The notes: a model not told the origin generated them from the letters alone. A stretch of 64,000 nucleotides of DNA from Streptomyces wedmorensis (GCF_000716445.1 NZ_JNWK01000033.1:38927-102926), one strand, 5' to 3'. Shown: positions 9,233 through 20,286, counted from the first letter of the stretch. A program made the numbers and translations.

Positions 9233-9978
9233 TCAGCCCCGGGACGCCTTCCGCCGCGCCCGCAGCCACTCCCTGTTCATCGCCGAGATCGACGGCAGCG
9301 GGATGCCCTTCGGGCACGCGGTCGCACACTCCCCGGTCAGCGTGCAGCCGCCGAAGCCCTCCGCGTCCATCTGGGCCACCATGTCGAGGACGCGGGTCTC
9401 GCGCTCCGGTGAGCCCTGGGGCAGGACGTTGAGGTGGTTGATCTTGGCCGAGGTGAAGAGCATCGCGGAGCCGTTGGGGCAGGCCGCCACGCAGGCGCCG
9501 CAGCCGATGCACTCGGCGTGCTCGAAGGCGGAGTCCGCGTCGGCCTTCGGGACCGGGGTGGCGTGCGCCTCGGGCGCCGATCCGGTGGGGGCGGTGATGT
9601 AGCCGCCGGCCTGGATGACCCGGTCGAAGGCGCCGCGGTCGACGACGAGGTCCTTGACGACGGGGAAGGCCGACGCGCGCCAGGGTTCGACGTCGATCGT
9701 GTCGCCGTCGCGGAAGGAGCGCATGTGGAGCTGGCACGTGGTGGTGCGCTCGGGGCCGTGGGCGTCGCCGTTGATGACGAGGCTGCACGCGCCGCAGATG
9801 CCCTCGCGGCAGTCGTGGTCGAAGGCGACGGGGTCCTCGCCGCGCAGGATGAGGTCCTCGTTGAGGGTGTCGAGCATCTCCAGGAAGGACATGTCGGCGG
9901 AGATGCCGTCCACCTCGTAGGTGGCCATGGCGCCCTCGGCGGCGCCGTTCTTCTGGCGCCAGACGCGCAGGTTGAGCC

Positions 9979-9982
<4 letters not shown>
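9233..9982 (-). CDS. sdhB: succinate dehydrogenase iron-sulfur subunit
   Basis: 249 residues from the ATG at 9982, which overlaps the sdhA stop (ATGA). It carries the cysteines for all three clusters of complex II: the [2Fe-2S] set in [11 protein letters not shown] plus a later T-T-C, then [14 protein letters not shown] and [14 protein letters not shown] for the [4Fe-4S] and [3Fe-4S] centres. It passes electrons from SdhA to menaquinone at the membrane subunit. It is the last gene of sdhCAB; no separate sdhD is present. Confidence 0.96.
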
Positions 9983-11922
<1,940 letters not shown>

Positions 11923-11924
11923 GG

Positions 11925-12650
11925 TCAGCTCACCACTCCGGTCATGACGGCGACGGGGACGGAGACGAAACCCGCGGTCAGGACGAGCGCGAGGGTGTTC
12001 GCGAGGGCCCGCAGCAGGCGCTCGCGGCGGGCGTTGCCGACGCCGAGGGTCTGGGCGGCGCTCCAGAAGCCGTGGCGGACGTGCAGGCCGACGGCGAGCA
12101 TGGCGACGATGTAGACGACGTTGCCGTACCAGGTGGAGAAGGTGTCGACCACGTTCTGGTAGGGCCTGCCCTCCTCGAAGCCGCCGGGGTGGACGGTGCC
12201 GGTGGTCAGGTCGAGGACGTGCCAGACGATGAAGAGGGCGAGGACGATCCCGCCCCAGCGCATGGTGCGGGTGGCGTACGAGGCGCGCCTGCGGCGGTGG
12301 ACGTACGCCGTGGGGCGGGCCTTCAGGTCGCGCCGGCTGAGCTGGTACGCGGAGACGGCGTGCGCCACGACGGCGGCGACCAGCACGATCCGGACGAGCC
12401 AGAGGGCCCACTCGTGGTGCAGGACGGGGGCGCCCATGACCCGCAGCCAGTGGCCGTAGGCGTTGAACTCCTCGGGGCCGAAGAAGACCTTCAGGTTGCC
12501 GGCGACATGGGCGACGAGATAGCCGAGCATGATCAGCCCGCTGACGGCCATGACCGTCTTCTTGCCGAGGGTCGACGACCGGAATCCGCGTGACGGTGTG
12601 GGGGACGGCGGGCGGCCCGCCGTGCGGTCCCTCGTGGGTGCCAGAGCCAT
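11925..12650 (-). CDS. sdhC: succinate dehydrogenase cytochrome b558 membrane subunit
   Basis: 241 residues from the ATG at 12650, with about five transmembrane helices and several conserved His residues in or near them ([31 protein letters not shown]). This is the single-subunit di-heme b558 anchor that replaces the SdhC/SdhD pair in many actinobacterial complexes. It is first in the operon and divergent from a LysR regulator 96 nt away. The upstream in-frame extension to 13136 lies antisense to the LysR gene and was not used. Confidence 0.93.
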   Translation of the reverse strand: MALAPTRDRTAGRPPSPTPSRGFRSSTLGKKTVMAVSGLIMLGYLVAHVAGNLKVFFGPEEFNAYGHWLRVMGAPVLHHEWALWLVRIVLVAAVVAHAVSAYQLSRRDLKARPTAYVHRRRRASYATRTMRWGGIVLALFIVWHVLDLTTGTVHPGGFEEGRPYQNVVDTFSTWYGNVVYIVAMLAVGLHVRHGFWSAAQTLGVGNARRERLLRALANTLALVLTAGFVSVPVAVMTGVVS

Positions 12651-12671
12651 GCGTACGACGCTAGGGCCGAA

Positions 12672-12725
12672 GGACCCGAGAGGTCCAAGACATGGTCCGG
12701 CTGATCTCGATAGGTCGTGCCTATC
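12672..12725. promoter_or_regulatory. two palindromes in the sdhC / LysR divergent promoter
   Basis: GATAGG-TCGTG-CCTATC (12709-12725) is a perfect 6-bp inverted repeat with a 5-bp centre. It fits the T-N11-A spacing of LysR sites and lies 21 bp before the regulator start codon. A second palindrome, GGACC-CGAGA-GGTCC (12672-12686), lies nearer sdhC. Position suggests the LysR protein controls both its own gene and sdhCAB. Confidence 0.6.
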
Positions 12726-12746
12726 CATATCGCCTACGCTGGGACC

Positions 12747-13634
12747 ATGCAGTTCCAGCAGCTCCTCTACTTCGTCGCCGTCGCCGAGACCCGCCACTTC
12801 ACCCGGGCCGCCGAGCGCGTCCACGTCTCGCAGCCCTCGCTCTCCCAGCAGATCAAGGCGCTGGAGCAGGAGTTGGGCGCGGAACTCTTCAGCCGGGCCC
12901 GGGGGAACATCACGCTCACCGACGCCGGCGAGGCGCTGCTGCCGCTCGCACGCCGCATCCTCGCCGACACCGAGACGGCCCGCCTCGAAGTGCAGGAGCT
13001 GGCCCAGCTCAAGCGGGGCCGGGTGAGGCTCGGCGCGACGCCCAGCCTGTGCACGGGCCTGCTGCCGGACGTCCTGCGCACCTTCCACGACCTGCACCCG
13101 GGGATCGAGCTGCTCATCGAGGAGGGCGGTTCGCACGACCTCGTACGGGAGCTGGCGCGCGGAGCGCTCGACCTGGCGCTCGTCGTGCTTCCGCTGCCCT
13201 CCCCGTCACCGGCGCTGACCACGGTCGAGCTGCTCCGGGAGGACCTCGTGGTGGTCTCCAGCGCCTCGGCCCCGCCGCCGCGCCGGCCGGTGCGCATCAC
13301 GGACCTGCGCGACCAGCCACTCGTCATGTTCCGCCACGGCTACGACCTGCGGGAACTCACCGTCGGGGCCTGCCGGGCGGCCGGCTTCGAGCCCACCTTC
13401 ACCGTGGAGGGCGGCGAGCTGGACGCGGTCCTCGGCTTCGTACGGGCCGGCCTCGGGCTGGCGGTGGTGCCGACGATGGTCGCGGCGCGCGCCGGCCGCG
13501 ACCTGCGGGTGACGGCCCTGGCCCGGCCCGGCCTGCGCCGCACCATCGCCCTGGCCCACCGCAGCGACGTGGCGCCGCCGAGGGCGGCGCGTGAGCTCCA
13601 GCGGCTGCTCATGGCCTCCCGCCGGGGCGCCTGA
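12747..13634 (+). CDS. LysR-family regulator, probably of sdhCAB
   Basis: 295 residues from the ATG at 12747 (M-Q-F-Q-Q-L-L-Y-F-V-A-V-A). Residues 1-60 form the winged helix-turn-helix with the family sequence R-V-H-V-S-Q-P-S-L-S-Q-Q-I-K-A-L-E. The remainder is a periplasmic-binding-like effector domain, beginning near G-R-V-R-L-G-A-T-P-S. It is divergent from sdhC with a palindrome between them, the usual LysR arrangement. Control of succinate dehydrogenase by carbon or redox state is inferred from location; the effector is not visible in sequence. Confidence 0.88.
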   Translation: MQFQQLLYFVAVAETRHFTRAAERVHVSQPSLSQQIKALEQELGAELFSRARGNITLTDAGEALLPLARRILADTETARLEVQELAQLKRGRVRLGATPSLCTGLLPDVLRTFHDLHPGIELLIEEGGSHDLVRELARGALDLALVVLPLPSPSPALTTVELLREDLVVVSSASAPPPRRPVRITDLRDQPLVMFRHGYDLRELTVGACRAAGFEPTFTVEGGELDAVLGFVRAGLGLAVVPTMVAARAGRDLRVTALARPGLRRTIALAHRSDVAPPRAARELQRLLMASRRGA

Positions 13635-13646
13635 CGCCCCCGGCCG

Positions 13647-14234
13647 TCACCGGCCCGGGGCCTCTCCGGCGGATCCGGGGCGGACGGCGCGGACGAGGGC
13701 GACGGCCTCGTCCGTACGGCCCGCGCCGCAGACCCGGAGGATCTCGGCGAGTCCGGGGTGGTCCGCGTCGAGGAGTCGGGCCGCGTCGAGGATGTCGAGG
13801 GCGCTCGCGCGACCGGTGAGGAGCTCGCGCAGGCGCAGGGCGAAGCGCAGGTCGGAGTCGGGGTCCGCCGGAGGGGTCTCGCCCGCCTGGTGCGGGGTCA
13901 CGGCGGCACCGAGGGAGTCCTGGCCCGGCGTCCTGCTGGCACGGATCTCGGCGAGGGCCCGGGGGGCGTCCCCGGCCGGCACCCCTCCGGCGCGGACGCC
14001 CTGGGCGAGGTGGAGGACGGCGGAGAGCCGGGCGGCGGCGTCGGGGTTGGCGATCCTCGCGCGCTGCCCGCGCATGACGAGGCTCAGCATGGCGGGGGAG
14101 ATTCCCAGGGTCTCGGCGAGTCCGGACTGGGTCAGGCCGAACAGGCCGCACACGTCCCGGCAGAGGTCGCCGAGCGGAGCTCCGTACCACTGGCGCTGGA
14201 GCTCCTGGTTGCGGGCGACGGTGGTCTCGTCCAT
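13647..14234 (-). CDS. helix-turn-helix DNA-binding protein
   Basis: 195 residues from the ATG at 14234. An HTH of the Xre/Cro type occupies about residues 35-65 (L-F-G-L-T-Q-S-G-L-A-E-T-L-G-I-S-P-A-M-L-S-L-V-M-style helix pair). The C-terminal two thirds is acidic and helical without a recognised ligand domain. The gene is convergent with the LysR gene and divergent from a lipoprotein gene. A palindrome that also forms its likely -35 box (14257-14270) lies just upstream, suggesting autorepression. Target genes beyond that are unknown. Confidence 0.8.
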   Translation of the reverse strand: MDETTVARNQELQRQWYGAPLGDLCRDVCGLFGLTQSGLAETLGISPAMLSLVMRGQRARIANPDAAARLSAVLHLAQGVRAGGVPAGDAPRALAEIRASRTPGQDSLGAAVTPHQAGETPPADPDSDLRFALRLRELLTGRASALDILDAARLLDADHPGLAEILRVCGAGRTDEAVALVRAVRPGSAGEAPGR

Positions 14235-14241
14235 GCACAGG

Positions 14242-14270
14242 ACGCTAGGGCGGCAATTGACACTTGTCAA
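14242..14270 (-). promoter_or_regulatory. promoter with overlapping operator TTGACA-CT-TGTCAA
   Basis: The palindrome at 14257-14270 supplies a consensus -35 (TTGACA) on both strands. On the minus strand it is followed after 17 nt by TAGCGT (14247-14242), and the start codon lies only 7 nt further, so the HTH gene is probably expressed from a leaderless or nearly leaderless mRNA. On the plus strand the same TTGACA faces the lipoprotein gene at 14343, with TCATAT 17 nt on. A protein bound here would block both promoters. Confidence 0.55.
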
Positions 14271-14342
14271 AGGGAGTTTTCATATGTCAATCTCCTCGCC
14301 GGAAGGCACGACCTCACCCACCCTCACTGATGGGACGTCACC

Positions 14343-14789
14343 ATGACCTGGAAGCGCACCACTTCGCTCGCCGCCGTCGCCGCCCTCGCCGTCCTCGGAC
14401 TCACCGCCTGCCAGTCGGAGGGCAGCGACGCCAAGGGCGGCGCCACCGCCACCGCGACCACCCAGGCCCCGGCCGACGGCTCCGGCGGCGCCGGCACCGC
14501 GACCCCGGACGCGCCCGCCGACGGCGTGAAGAAGCCGGACGACCTGCCCGCCGACCTGCCGCTGCCGTCCGGGGAGCTGACGTCCGTGACCGGCGGCACC
14601 GGCGGCTACGTCATGACGTACGCCGCCACGGACCCGAAGGGCGTCCTCGCCGAGTACCGCAAGGCCCTGGAAGGCGCCCAGTACACGGTGGTGGACATCG
14701 CGGGCGTCTTCACCGCCACCTCGGACAAGACCTCCGTCTCGGTCGTCACCACCGCCGACACCGTCGTCCTCACGCTGGCCACCCTCTGA
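14343..14789 (+). CDS. small secreted lipoprotein, unknown function
   Basis: 148 residues. The start M-T-W-K-R-T-T-S-L-A-A-V-A-A-L-A-V-L-G-L followed by T-A-C is a clear lipoprotein signal with the modified Cys near residue 23. An Ala/Thr/Gly-rich linker of about 35 residues leads to a small folded part with alternating strands (G-G-Y-V-M-T-Y-A ... Y-T-V-V-D-I-A-G-V-F). I do not recognise the family. It lies 31 nt upstream of the membrane kinase gene and may be cotranscribed with it. Confidence 0.75.
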   Translation: MTWKRTTSLAAVAALAVLGLTACQSEGSDAKGGATATATTQAPADGSGGAGTATPDAPADGVKKPDDLPADLPLPSGELTSVTGGTGGYVMTYAATDPKGVLAEYRKALEGAQYTVVDIAGVFTATSDKTSVSVVTTADTVVLTLATL

Positions 14790-14820
14790 CCCGCCGCGCC
14801 GCGGAGGTACTCTGCGGCGC

Positions 14821-16032
14821 ATGGAAGCAGGGGGGATGCTCGCCGGGCGGTACCGGCTCGTGGCGCCGGTGGCACGCGGAGCGCAGGGCGCGGTGTGGCG
14901 GGCCGTCGACACGCACGGCGGCACGGAAGTGGCCGTGAAGGTGTCCGGGAGCGCGGACCTGGAGTCGTTGCTGCGGCTCGTCTGCGAGCAGTCGGTCCGT
15001 CTCGGCCACCCCCATGTCCTCACCCCCGTCGACTGGTTCGTCCGCGAGGGCGAGGCCTGGCTGGTGCTGCCGCTGGTACGCGGCGGCACCCTCGCCGGAC
15101 TCCTCGCCGACTACGGCGAACTCCCCATCGAGGCGGGGCTTTTGATCGCCCAGCAGCTGATGGAGGCACTGGTCGCCGTGCACGGGGCGGGGCTCGTGCA
15201 CCGTGACGTGAAGCCCTCCAACCTGCTGCTCGCGGCGAGCGGACCCGGCCGCCCGTGCCTGTACCTGAGCGACTTCGGCCTGGCCCGGGTGCTGCCCCAT
15301 CTGCGGCTCACCTCGACGAGGTTCGTCGCGGGCACCCCGGACTACCTGGCCCCGGAGGTCCGCGCCGGGTCGGGCGGCGGTCCCGAACAGGACGTCTACG
15401 CGGCGGGGCTCGTACTCCGCGAGCTCGGGGCGCCCGCCGCCCTCGTGGCCGCGATGACCGCCGACGCCCCCGGCGACCGCCCGACGGCTCGCGAGGCCCG
15501 CGACGAACTGGCCCGCCGCCGGGCCGCCTCGGGACCCGTGCGGTGGCCCGTCCTGTGGGACGGCGAACCCTTCCTGATTCCGGACCAGTTCACGGACGAA
15601 CCGCTGCCCCGGGTGGAGCCGCCCCGGCCCGCCGCGCCGGCCTCCACCCCGTCCGTGCCCGCCGCGCCCGCGTTCGCGCAGGCGGCAACGCCCCCGGCGG
15701 TGCGCCGTCGCCGGGGGCGGGTGGCGCTCGGGGCGGCCGTCCTGGGGGCCGTGGCCCTCACCGCCGCCGCGATGACGGCCTTCGCCGCGCTCACCTCGGA
15801 GGCCGGGGCCGGAGGCGCTCCGGCCGGCTCCTCGCCGGCCCCGGTCCGCACGGTGCCGCCCCACGCCGAGGAGGGGCCTCCCGACCCCGCGGGACCCGCC
15901 GTGTTCGCCCCGTGCGCCCCGGAGGAGGCGCTCGCCGTCTCCTTCAGCCCCGAGGGGTACCTCCTGGTCTGCGACCACGTGCCGGCCACCGCCCGCTACG
16001 AGTGGACCCCGCAGCTCTCCGAGGAGTACTAG
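14821..16032 (+). CDS. membrane Ser/Thr protein kinase (Hanks type)
   Basis: 403 residues. The kinase domain (about 10-260) has a glycine-loop region G-R-Y-R-L-V-A-P-V-A-R-G, Lys40 in V-A-V-K-V, catalytic Asp129 in H-R-D-V-K-P-S-N, D-F-G at 151-153 and A-P-E in the activation segment. The lobe after A-P-E is short. A Pro/Ala linker, one transmembrane helix near residue 300 and an outer domain of about 90 residues containing Cys residues follow. It would phosphorylate cytoplasmic proteins in response to an external cue. There are no PASTA repeats. Confidence 0.9.
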   Translation: MEAGGMLAGRYRLVAPVARGAQGAVWRAVDTHGGTEVAVKVSGSADLESLLRLVCEQSVRLGHPHVLTPVDWFVREGEAWLVLPLVRGGTLAGLLADYGELPIEAGLLIAQQLMEALVAVHGAGLVHRDVKPSNLLLAASGPGRPCLYLSDFGLARVLPHLRLTSTRFVAGTPDYLAPEVRAGSGGGPEQDVYAAGLVLRELGAPAALVAAMTADAPGDRPTAREARDELARRRAASGPVRWPVLWDGEPFLIPDQFTDEPLPRVEPPRPAAPASTPSVPAAPAFAQAATPPAVRRRRGRVALGAAVLGAVALTAAAMTAFAALTSEAGAGGAPAGSSPAPVRTVPPHAEEGPPDPAGPAVFAPCAPEEALAVSFSPEGYLLVCDHVPATARYEWTPQLSEEY

Positions 16033-16060
16033 GCCCTGTCCGGGTCGGGGGCCGCCGGGT

Positions 16061-18226
16061 TCAGACCGCGTCCGCCAGGAGGAGGGAGTGGATGCGGTCC
16101 GGGGCGCCGGGGCGGGCGTAGTACCAGCCCTGGGCGGTGTCGCAGCCGAGGTCGCGGAGTCGGCGGGCCTGGGCGCCGGTCTCGACGCCCTCGACGGTGA
16201 CGGCGAGTTCGAGGCTGTGGGCCAGGGAGACGATCCCTTCGACGATCTTCAGGTCGACCGGGTCCACGGGGTGCTGCTGCATGCCCCGGGTGAAGGAGCG
16301 GTCGAGCTTGAGGACGCTCACCGGAAGCCGGCGGAGGTTGGCGAGGTTCGAGTAGCCGGTGCCGAAGTCGTCGAGCGCGATGTCGACGCCCATCTCGGCC
16401 AGCTGCCGCAGCGGCTTCAGGAGGTCCTCGTCGGCGCCGATCAGGGCGGACTCGGTGACTTCGAGGCAGAGCGCGCCGGGTTCGAGTCCCGAGCGCTCCA
16501 GGACGTCGACGGTGTCGGCGACCAGACGCGGATGGTGCAGCTGGGTCGGCGAGAGGTTCACGTTGATCCGCAGCGGGCCGCCGTCGGCGTGCCGGGTCTG
16601 CCAGAAGCGGGCCTGGCGCACGGCCTCCTGGAGCACCCAGCGGCCGAGGGGCACGATGAGGCCGGTGTCCTCGGCGAGCGGGATGAAGCGGTCGGGGCCG
16701 AGCACCCCGTGCTGCGGGTGGCACCAGCGTACGAGCGCCTCCGCGCCGTGCACGCTGCCGTCGTCGAGGTGGACGAGCGGCTGGTACTCGATGAAGAACT
16801 CGCCGCGTTCCAGGGCGGTGGGCAGGGCCGTGGTGAGTCCGTGCCGGGTGATGGCGCGGGCGTCGGCCTCCGGGTCGGCGAGCTCGAAGCGGTTGCCGCC
16901 CGCGGACTTGGCCCGGTACATGGTGATGTCGGCGCTGCGGAGGACCTCGGCGGGGGTCCGCTCCCCCGCCGGTCCCTCGACGACGCCGAGGCTGCCGCGG
17001 ACGGTCAGTTCGCGGCCGTCGATGCGGAGGGGGGTGGCGAGGGCGGCGAGGATGCGGTCGGCGAGTTCGGTGACGTCCCGTTCGCCGCCGGGGGCGGTGG
17101 TGAGGGCGACGAACTCGTCGCCGCCGAGTCGGGCCACCATCTCGCCCGCGCCCGTGACGCAGCTCTGCAGCCGGTCGGCGACCTCGACGAGCAGCCGGTC
17201 GCCGGCGGAGTGGCCGAGGCTGTCGTTGATGACCTTGAATCCGTCGAGGTCGAGGTAGCAGAGGCCGAAGCGGGCGTTGTCGCCGGGCGCGAGGGCCTTC
17301 TCCAGGCGTTCGAAGAACAGGGTCCGGTTGGGCAGCCCGGTGAGCGCGTCGTGGGTCGCCTCGTACCGCAGGCGCAGGTGGAGCAGGCGCCGTTCGGTGG
17401 TGTCCTCCAGGAGGGCGAGCTGGTACTGGGGCCGGCCCTCGGCGTCGCGGAGGAGCGAGACCGTGAGGTTGGTCCACAGAACCGTTCCGTCACCCCGGTA
17501 GTAGGGCTTCTCGACGCGGTAGTGCTCGCGCTCGCCGCGGACCAGCTCCTCGTACAGCTTCCAGACGTGCGGCCCGTCCTCCGGGTGGGCCCACTCGCTG
17601 ACGTTCTTGCTGCGGACCTGGCCCTCCATGCCGCCGAACATGCGGGTGAGGGTCTCGTTGATCTCCAGGACGTTGCCGTCGAGGTCGGCGATGCCGATGC
17701 CGATCGCCGCGCCGTCGAAGACCGCGCGGAAGCGGCTCTCGGTGGCGTGCAGGGCGATCTCGGCGGCGCTGCGGGCGGTGAGCGCCGAGCGGGCGATGGC
17801 CTCCTGCTCGGCGCGGGTCCGCTCGCGCAGGGCCTGCGCGTAGCCGGTGGCCATGGCGTGCTGGAGCCGGGCGCAGCGGGCACGGAGTTCCTCGGCCGGC
17901 AGGTCCGACTCCGTGCCGCAGTAGAGCACCAGGTACGAATCGACCACGCCGAGGCTGCGGCCGAGCGCGTCCGGGTCGGTGCAGTGGGCGGCGATCAGGT
18001 CCGCGCCGGTGCGCTGGGCCGGGGCCGTGTCGAAGGGCCGGGCGTGCAGCGCGTCGCACAGGGTGCGGGCCAGCGGCAGCAGGTGCACCTCGAATTCGGC
18101 GCGGGTCAGCGAGGTGGCCGTCACCGGGAAGATGGCGCGGCTCCAGATGGTGACGAAGCGCCTGAGCCTGTCCTCCGGGCCGTCGGCCTCCGCGATTGCG
18201 CCGGTCGGCTGCGACGGGACCTTCAC
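16061..18226 (-). CDS. rmdA: PAS-GGDEF-EAL cyclic-di-GMP enzyme (RmdA-like)
   Basis: 721 residues from a GTG at 18226 that overlaps the upstream stop as GTGA. Order: an N-terminal helical region (1-165), a PAS domain (about 166-295), a GGDEF domain (about 300-460) with an intact G-G-D-E-F site, then an EAL domain (about 470-721) with E-A-L-V-R-W, N-V-N-L-S-P, D-D-F-G-T-G-Y-S and V-E-G-V-E. Both catalytic motifs look complete, so it may make and degrade c-di-GMP. Streptomyces RmdA (SCO0928) has this architecture and, from memory, sits near sdh genes as here; the symbol rests on that and is not certain. Confidence 0.85.
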   Translation of the reverse strand: MKVPSQPTGAIAEADGPEDRLRRFVTIWSRAIFPVTATSLTRAEFEVHLLPLARTLCDALHARPFDTAPAQRTGADLIAAHCTDPDALGRSLGVVDSYLVLYCGTESDLPAEELRARCARLQHAMATGYAQALRERTRAEQEAIARSALTARSAAEIALHATESRFRAVFDGAAIGIGIADLDGNVLEINETLTRMFGGMEGQVRSKNVSEWAHPEDGPHVWKLYEELVRGEREHYRVEKPYYRGDGTVLWTNLTVSLLRDAEGRPQYQLALLEDTTERRLLHLRLRYEATHDALTGLPNRTLFFERLEKALAPGDNARFGLCYLDLDGFKVINDSLGHSAGDRLLVEVADRLQSCVTGAGEMVARLGGDEFVALTTAPGGERDVTELADRILAALATPLRIDGRELTVRGSLGVVEGPAGERTPAEVLRSADITMYRAKSAGGNRFELADPEADARAITRHGLTTALPTALERGEFFIEYQPLVHLDDGSVHGAEALVRWCHPQHGVLGPDRFIPLAEDTGLIVPLGRWVLQEAVRQARFWQTRHADGGPLRINVNLSPTQLHHPRLVADTVDVLERSGLEPGALCLEVTESALIGADEDLLKPLRQLAEMGVDIALDDFGTGYSNLANLRRLPVSVLKLDRSFTRGMQQHPVDPVDLKIVEGIVSLAHSLELAVTVEGVETGAQARRLRDLGCDTAQGWYYARPGAPDRIHSLLLADAV

Positions 18227-19035
18227 GCTGTGCGCCCCACCCCTGCGAAGCCGGAGAAGGCGTAGGGATCCTCCTCCTCGACCGGGCTCTCCGGTCGCCA
18301 GAGGGGCATCGGGACGAGGCCGGGCTCGACCATCTCGGTGCCCTCGAAGAAGCGGGCGATCTCGCCGCTGGACCGCATCACCAGGGGGTTGCGGATGTTC
18401 CGGTAGACGCCCACGGTGCCGTCCGCCTCGTCCTCCAGGAGCGGGATGCCCTCGTAGGAGGCGTGGGTGACGACGACGAGGCTGCCGGGGGCGAGGGCGC
18501 CGAGCAGTTCGGCGACGGCCTCGTACGGGCGGTCCTCGTCCTCCAGGAAGTGCAGGACGGCGACGAGGAGGAGGGCGACCGGCCGGTTCAGGTCGAGCAG
18601 TCGGGAGACCTCGGGGCTGTAGAGGATCTCGGCCGGCTTGCGCAGGTCGGCGGCGACGACCGCGGCGGCCTCGTCGCCCTCCAGGACGGCGCGGCTGTGG
18701 GCGACGGCGACCGGGTCGTGGTCGACGTAGACGACGCGCGCGGCGGGGTCGGCCTTCCGGGCGACCTCGTGCACGTTGCCGAAGGTGGGTATGCCGGAGC
18801 CGATGTCCAGGAACTGGGTGACGTCGTTGTCAACGGCGTAGCGGACGGCGCGCCGCATGAAGGCACGGTTCGCCTGCATGATCTTCGGCAGGCCCGGCAT
18901 GAACTCCATGGCCTTGCGCGCCGCTTCCCGGTCCACTTCGAAGTTGTGCGAGCCGCCCAGATAGAAGTCGTACATACGGGACACGCTCGGTACCGAGATG
19001 TCGATACCAGGCGGAGCCCAGGCGGGACGCTCCAT
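18223..19035 (-). CDS. S-adenosyl methyltransferase of the DUF574 / Methyltransf_19 family
   Basis: 270 residues from the ATG at 19035, chosen because GGAG lies 6 nt upstream; an ATG at 19071 in frame is the alternative. Family features: G-I-D-I-S-V-P-S-V-S-R-M-Y-D-F-Y-L-G-G-S-H-N-F near the N terminus, then the SAM loop F-L-D-I-G-S-G-I-P-T and V-Y-V-D-H-D-P-V-A. Streptomyces genomes carry many paralogs whose methyl acceptors are unknown. Its stop overlaps the GTG of the c-di-GMP enzyme, so the two are made together; a functional tie is inference. Confidence 0.88.
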   Translation of the reverse strand: MERPAWAPPGIDISVPSVSRMYDFYLGGSHNFEVDREAARKAMEFMPGLPKIMQANRAFMRRAVRYAVDNDVTQFLDIGSGIPTFGNVHEVARKADPAARVVYVDHDPVAVAHSRAVLEGDEAAAVVAADLRKPAEILYSPEVSRLLDLNRPVALLLVAVLHFLEDEDRPYEAVAELLGALAPGSLVVVTHASYEGIPLLEDEADGTVGVYRNIRNPLVMRSSGEIARFFEGTEMVEPGLVPMPLWRPESPVEEEDPYAFSGFAGVGRTA

Positions 19036-19530
19036 CAATGTCTCCAACAAGTCGCCATGGGATGCGGCCATGTGTTCGCGGCCGGTGTTCGAGGTGAGGC
19101 TACTGATCGCCCGCCGGGAGAGCGAGTAGAAACGGAAATTAGCGGTCCGTTCTTGGTCACACGCCATTGGCACGTGCTCCCGGAACGCAGAGTTCACGCC
19201 TTCAGGCTGTGCAAATTCACGTGCATATGATCGTGCGTCGGCTACACCGGCGACGCCGCTCACCATCCGACGGTGGCCCAGGTCCCGCCCGTACCTCGGC
19301 CGTTGCCGTTGTCAGGACCCGGTCGCCGGTGCAGGATGCCCCGTTGACGGCCCGATCCGACAGGGCGACAACCGGACAGTTCTCGATCCGGAGGCCGGAA
19401 CGGACCTTCTCGGCCCCCGTCCGGAATCACGCGGTCGGCGATACCGGGCATTGAGCCGAATCCGAGTCCGACACACGGCGAAACGTCAAGCCCGCACAAC
19501 CGGAGATCCCCTCCATCCGGCGAATCCGCC
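19036..19530. other. non-coding stretch
   Basis: 495 bp between divergently oriented genes. The minus frame stays open through the first 230 bp, but no good ribosome site supports a longer methyltransferase. The remainder should hold the promoters of both neighbours. I see no RNA gene, repeat or further coding region. Confidence 0.5.
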
Positions 19531-20286
19531 GTGATTCCGCCCCGGCGCGCGCCTCATGTGATCAAGCTCGACGGCGTGTCTCTGTACGGATCACTCCTCG
19601 CGCGGCCGGTGGCGGCCCTGGGACTGGTGTGGCTGCTCGCCTCGCCCGTGCCCGCCGCCGCCGACGCCTGCGCCTACGCCTCCACCGACCAGGACGGCTC
19701 GAACATCGCGGTGGCCGTCGCCGGCGGCGGCCACAGCCACGGCCACGACGGTGACGGCGACGACGGCCGCGGCAAGGGCCACCACCAGCACGGCAAGGGC
19801 AAAGGCAAGGGCCACGACCACCACCACCCGAAGCCCTGCCCTCCCAAGCCGCCCCCGCCGTGCCCGTCGCCCACGCCCACGCCCACGCCCACGCCGACGC
19901 CCACTCCCTCCCCCACACCGAAGCCCGAACCGCCGAAGCCCTCCCCGTCCCCGACGCCGACGCCGGAGCCGCCCCCGCCGCCACCCACGCCCGAGCCGCC
20001 CCCGCCGCGTCCCGTACCGAAGCCGCCGGCCGTCCGCCCCGCGCCGCGTCCGGAGCCGCCGAAGCCCGCGCCGCCGACCACGAGGCCGCCTGAACCCGCG
20101 CCCGCGCCGCCGCCTCCGCCGACCGTGCGCCCGCGTCGCCCGGCCCCCACGCCCGTGGCGCTGCCCCACTACCGACCGGCCACGCAGGCCAAGCGGGAGG
20201 GCGGCACCTCCGTCGTCACCGCGACGCTGATGATCACGGCCCCGGCCGTGCTCGCGACGGCGATCCTGCGCCCCCGGTCCAAATGA
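19531..20286 (+). CDS. secreted His- and Pro-rich surface protein with C-terminal anchor
   Basis: 251 residues. After a basic N terminus comes a signal peptide (S-L-L-A-R-P-V-A-A-L-G-L-V-W-L-L-A-S-P-V-P-A-A-A). Then follow a His/Gly/Asp-rich block (residues 70-100, many H-G-H-D and K-G-K-G units), about 110 residues of Pro-rich repeats (P-T-P-T and P-K-P-E-P units, reaching into the wall) and a C-terminal hydrophobic helix ending L-R-P-R-S-K. The His cluster could bind metal. The start may instead be the GTG at 19558. It lies 91 nt before the DUF4239 gene, likely cotranscribed. Confidence 0.65.
   Translation: MIPPRRAPHVIKLDGVSLYGSLLARPVAALGLVWLLASPVPAAADACAYASTDQDGSNIAVAVAGGGHSHGHDGDGDDGRGKGHHQHGKGKGKGHDHHHPKPCPPKPPPPCPSPTPTPTPTPTPTPSPTPKPEPPKPSPSPTPTPEPPPPPPTPEPPPPRPVPKPPAVRPAPRPEPPKPAPPTTRPPEPAPAPPPPPTVRPRRPAPTPVALPHYRPATQAKREGGTSVVTATLMITAPAVLATAILRPRSK

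Noticed and set aside
19861..20150. CRISPR-like repeats
   Set aside because: These are Pro-Thr and Pro-Lys codon repeats inside a coding region, without unique spacers.
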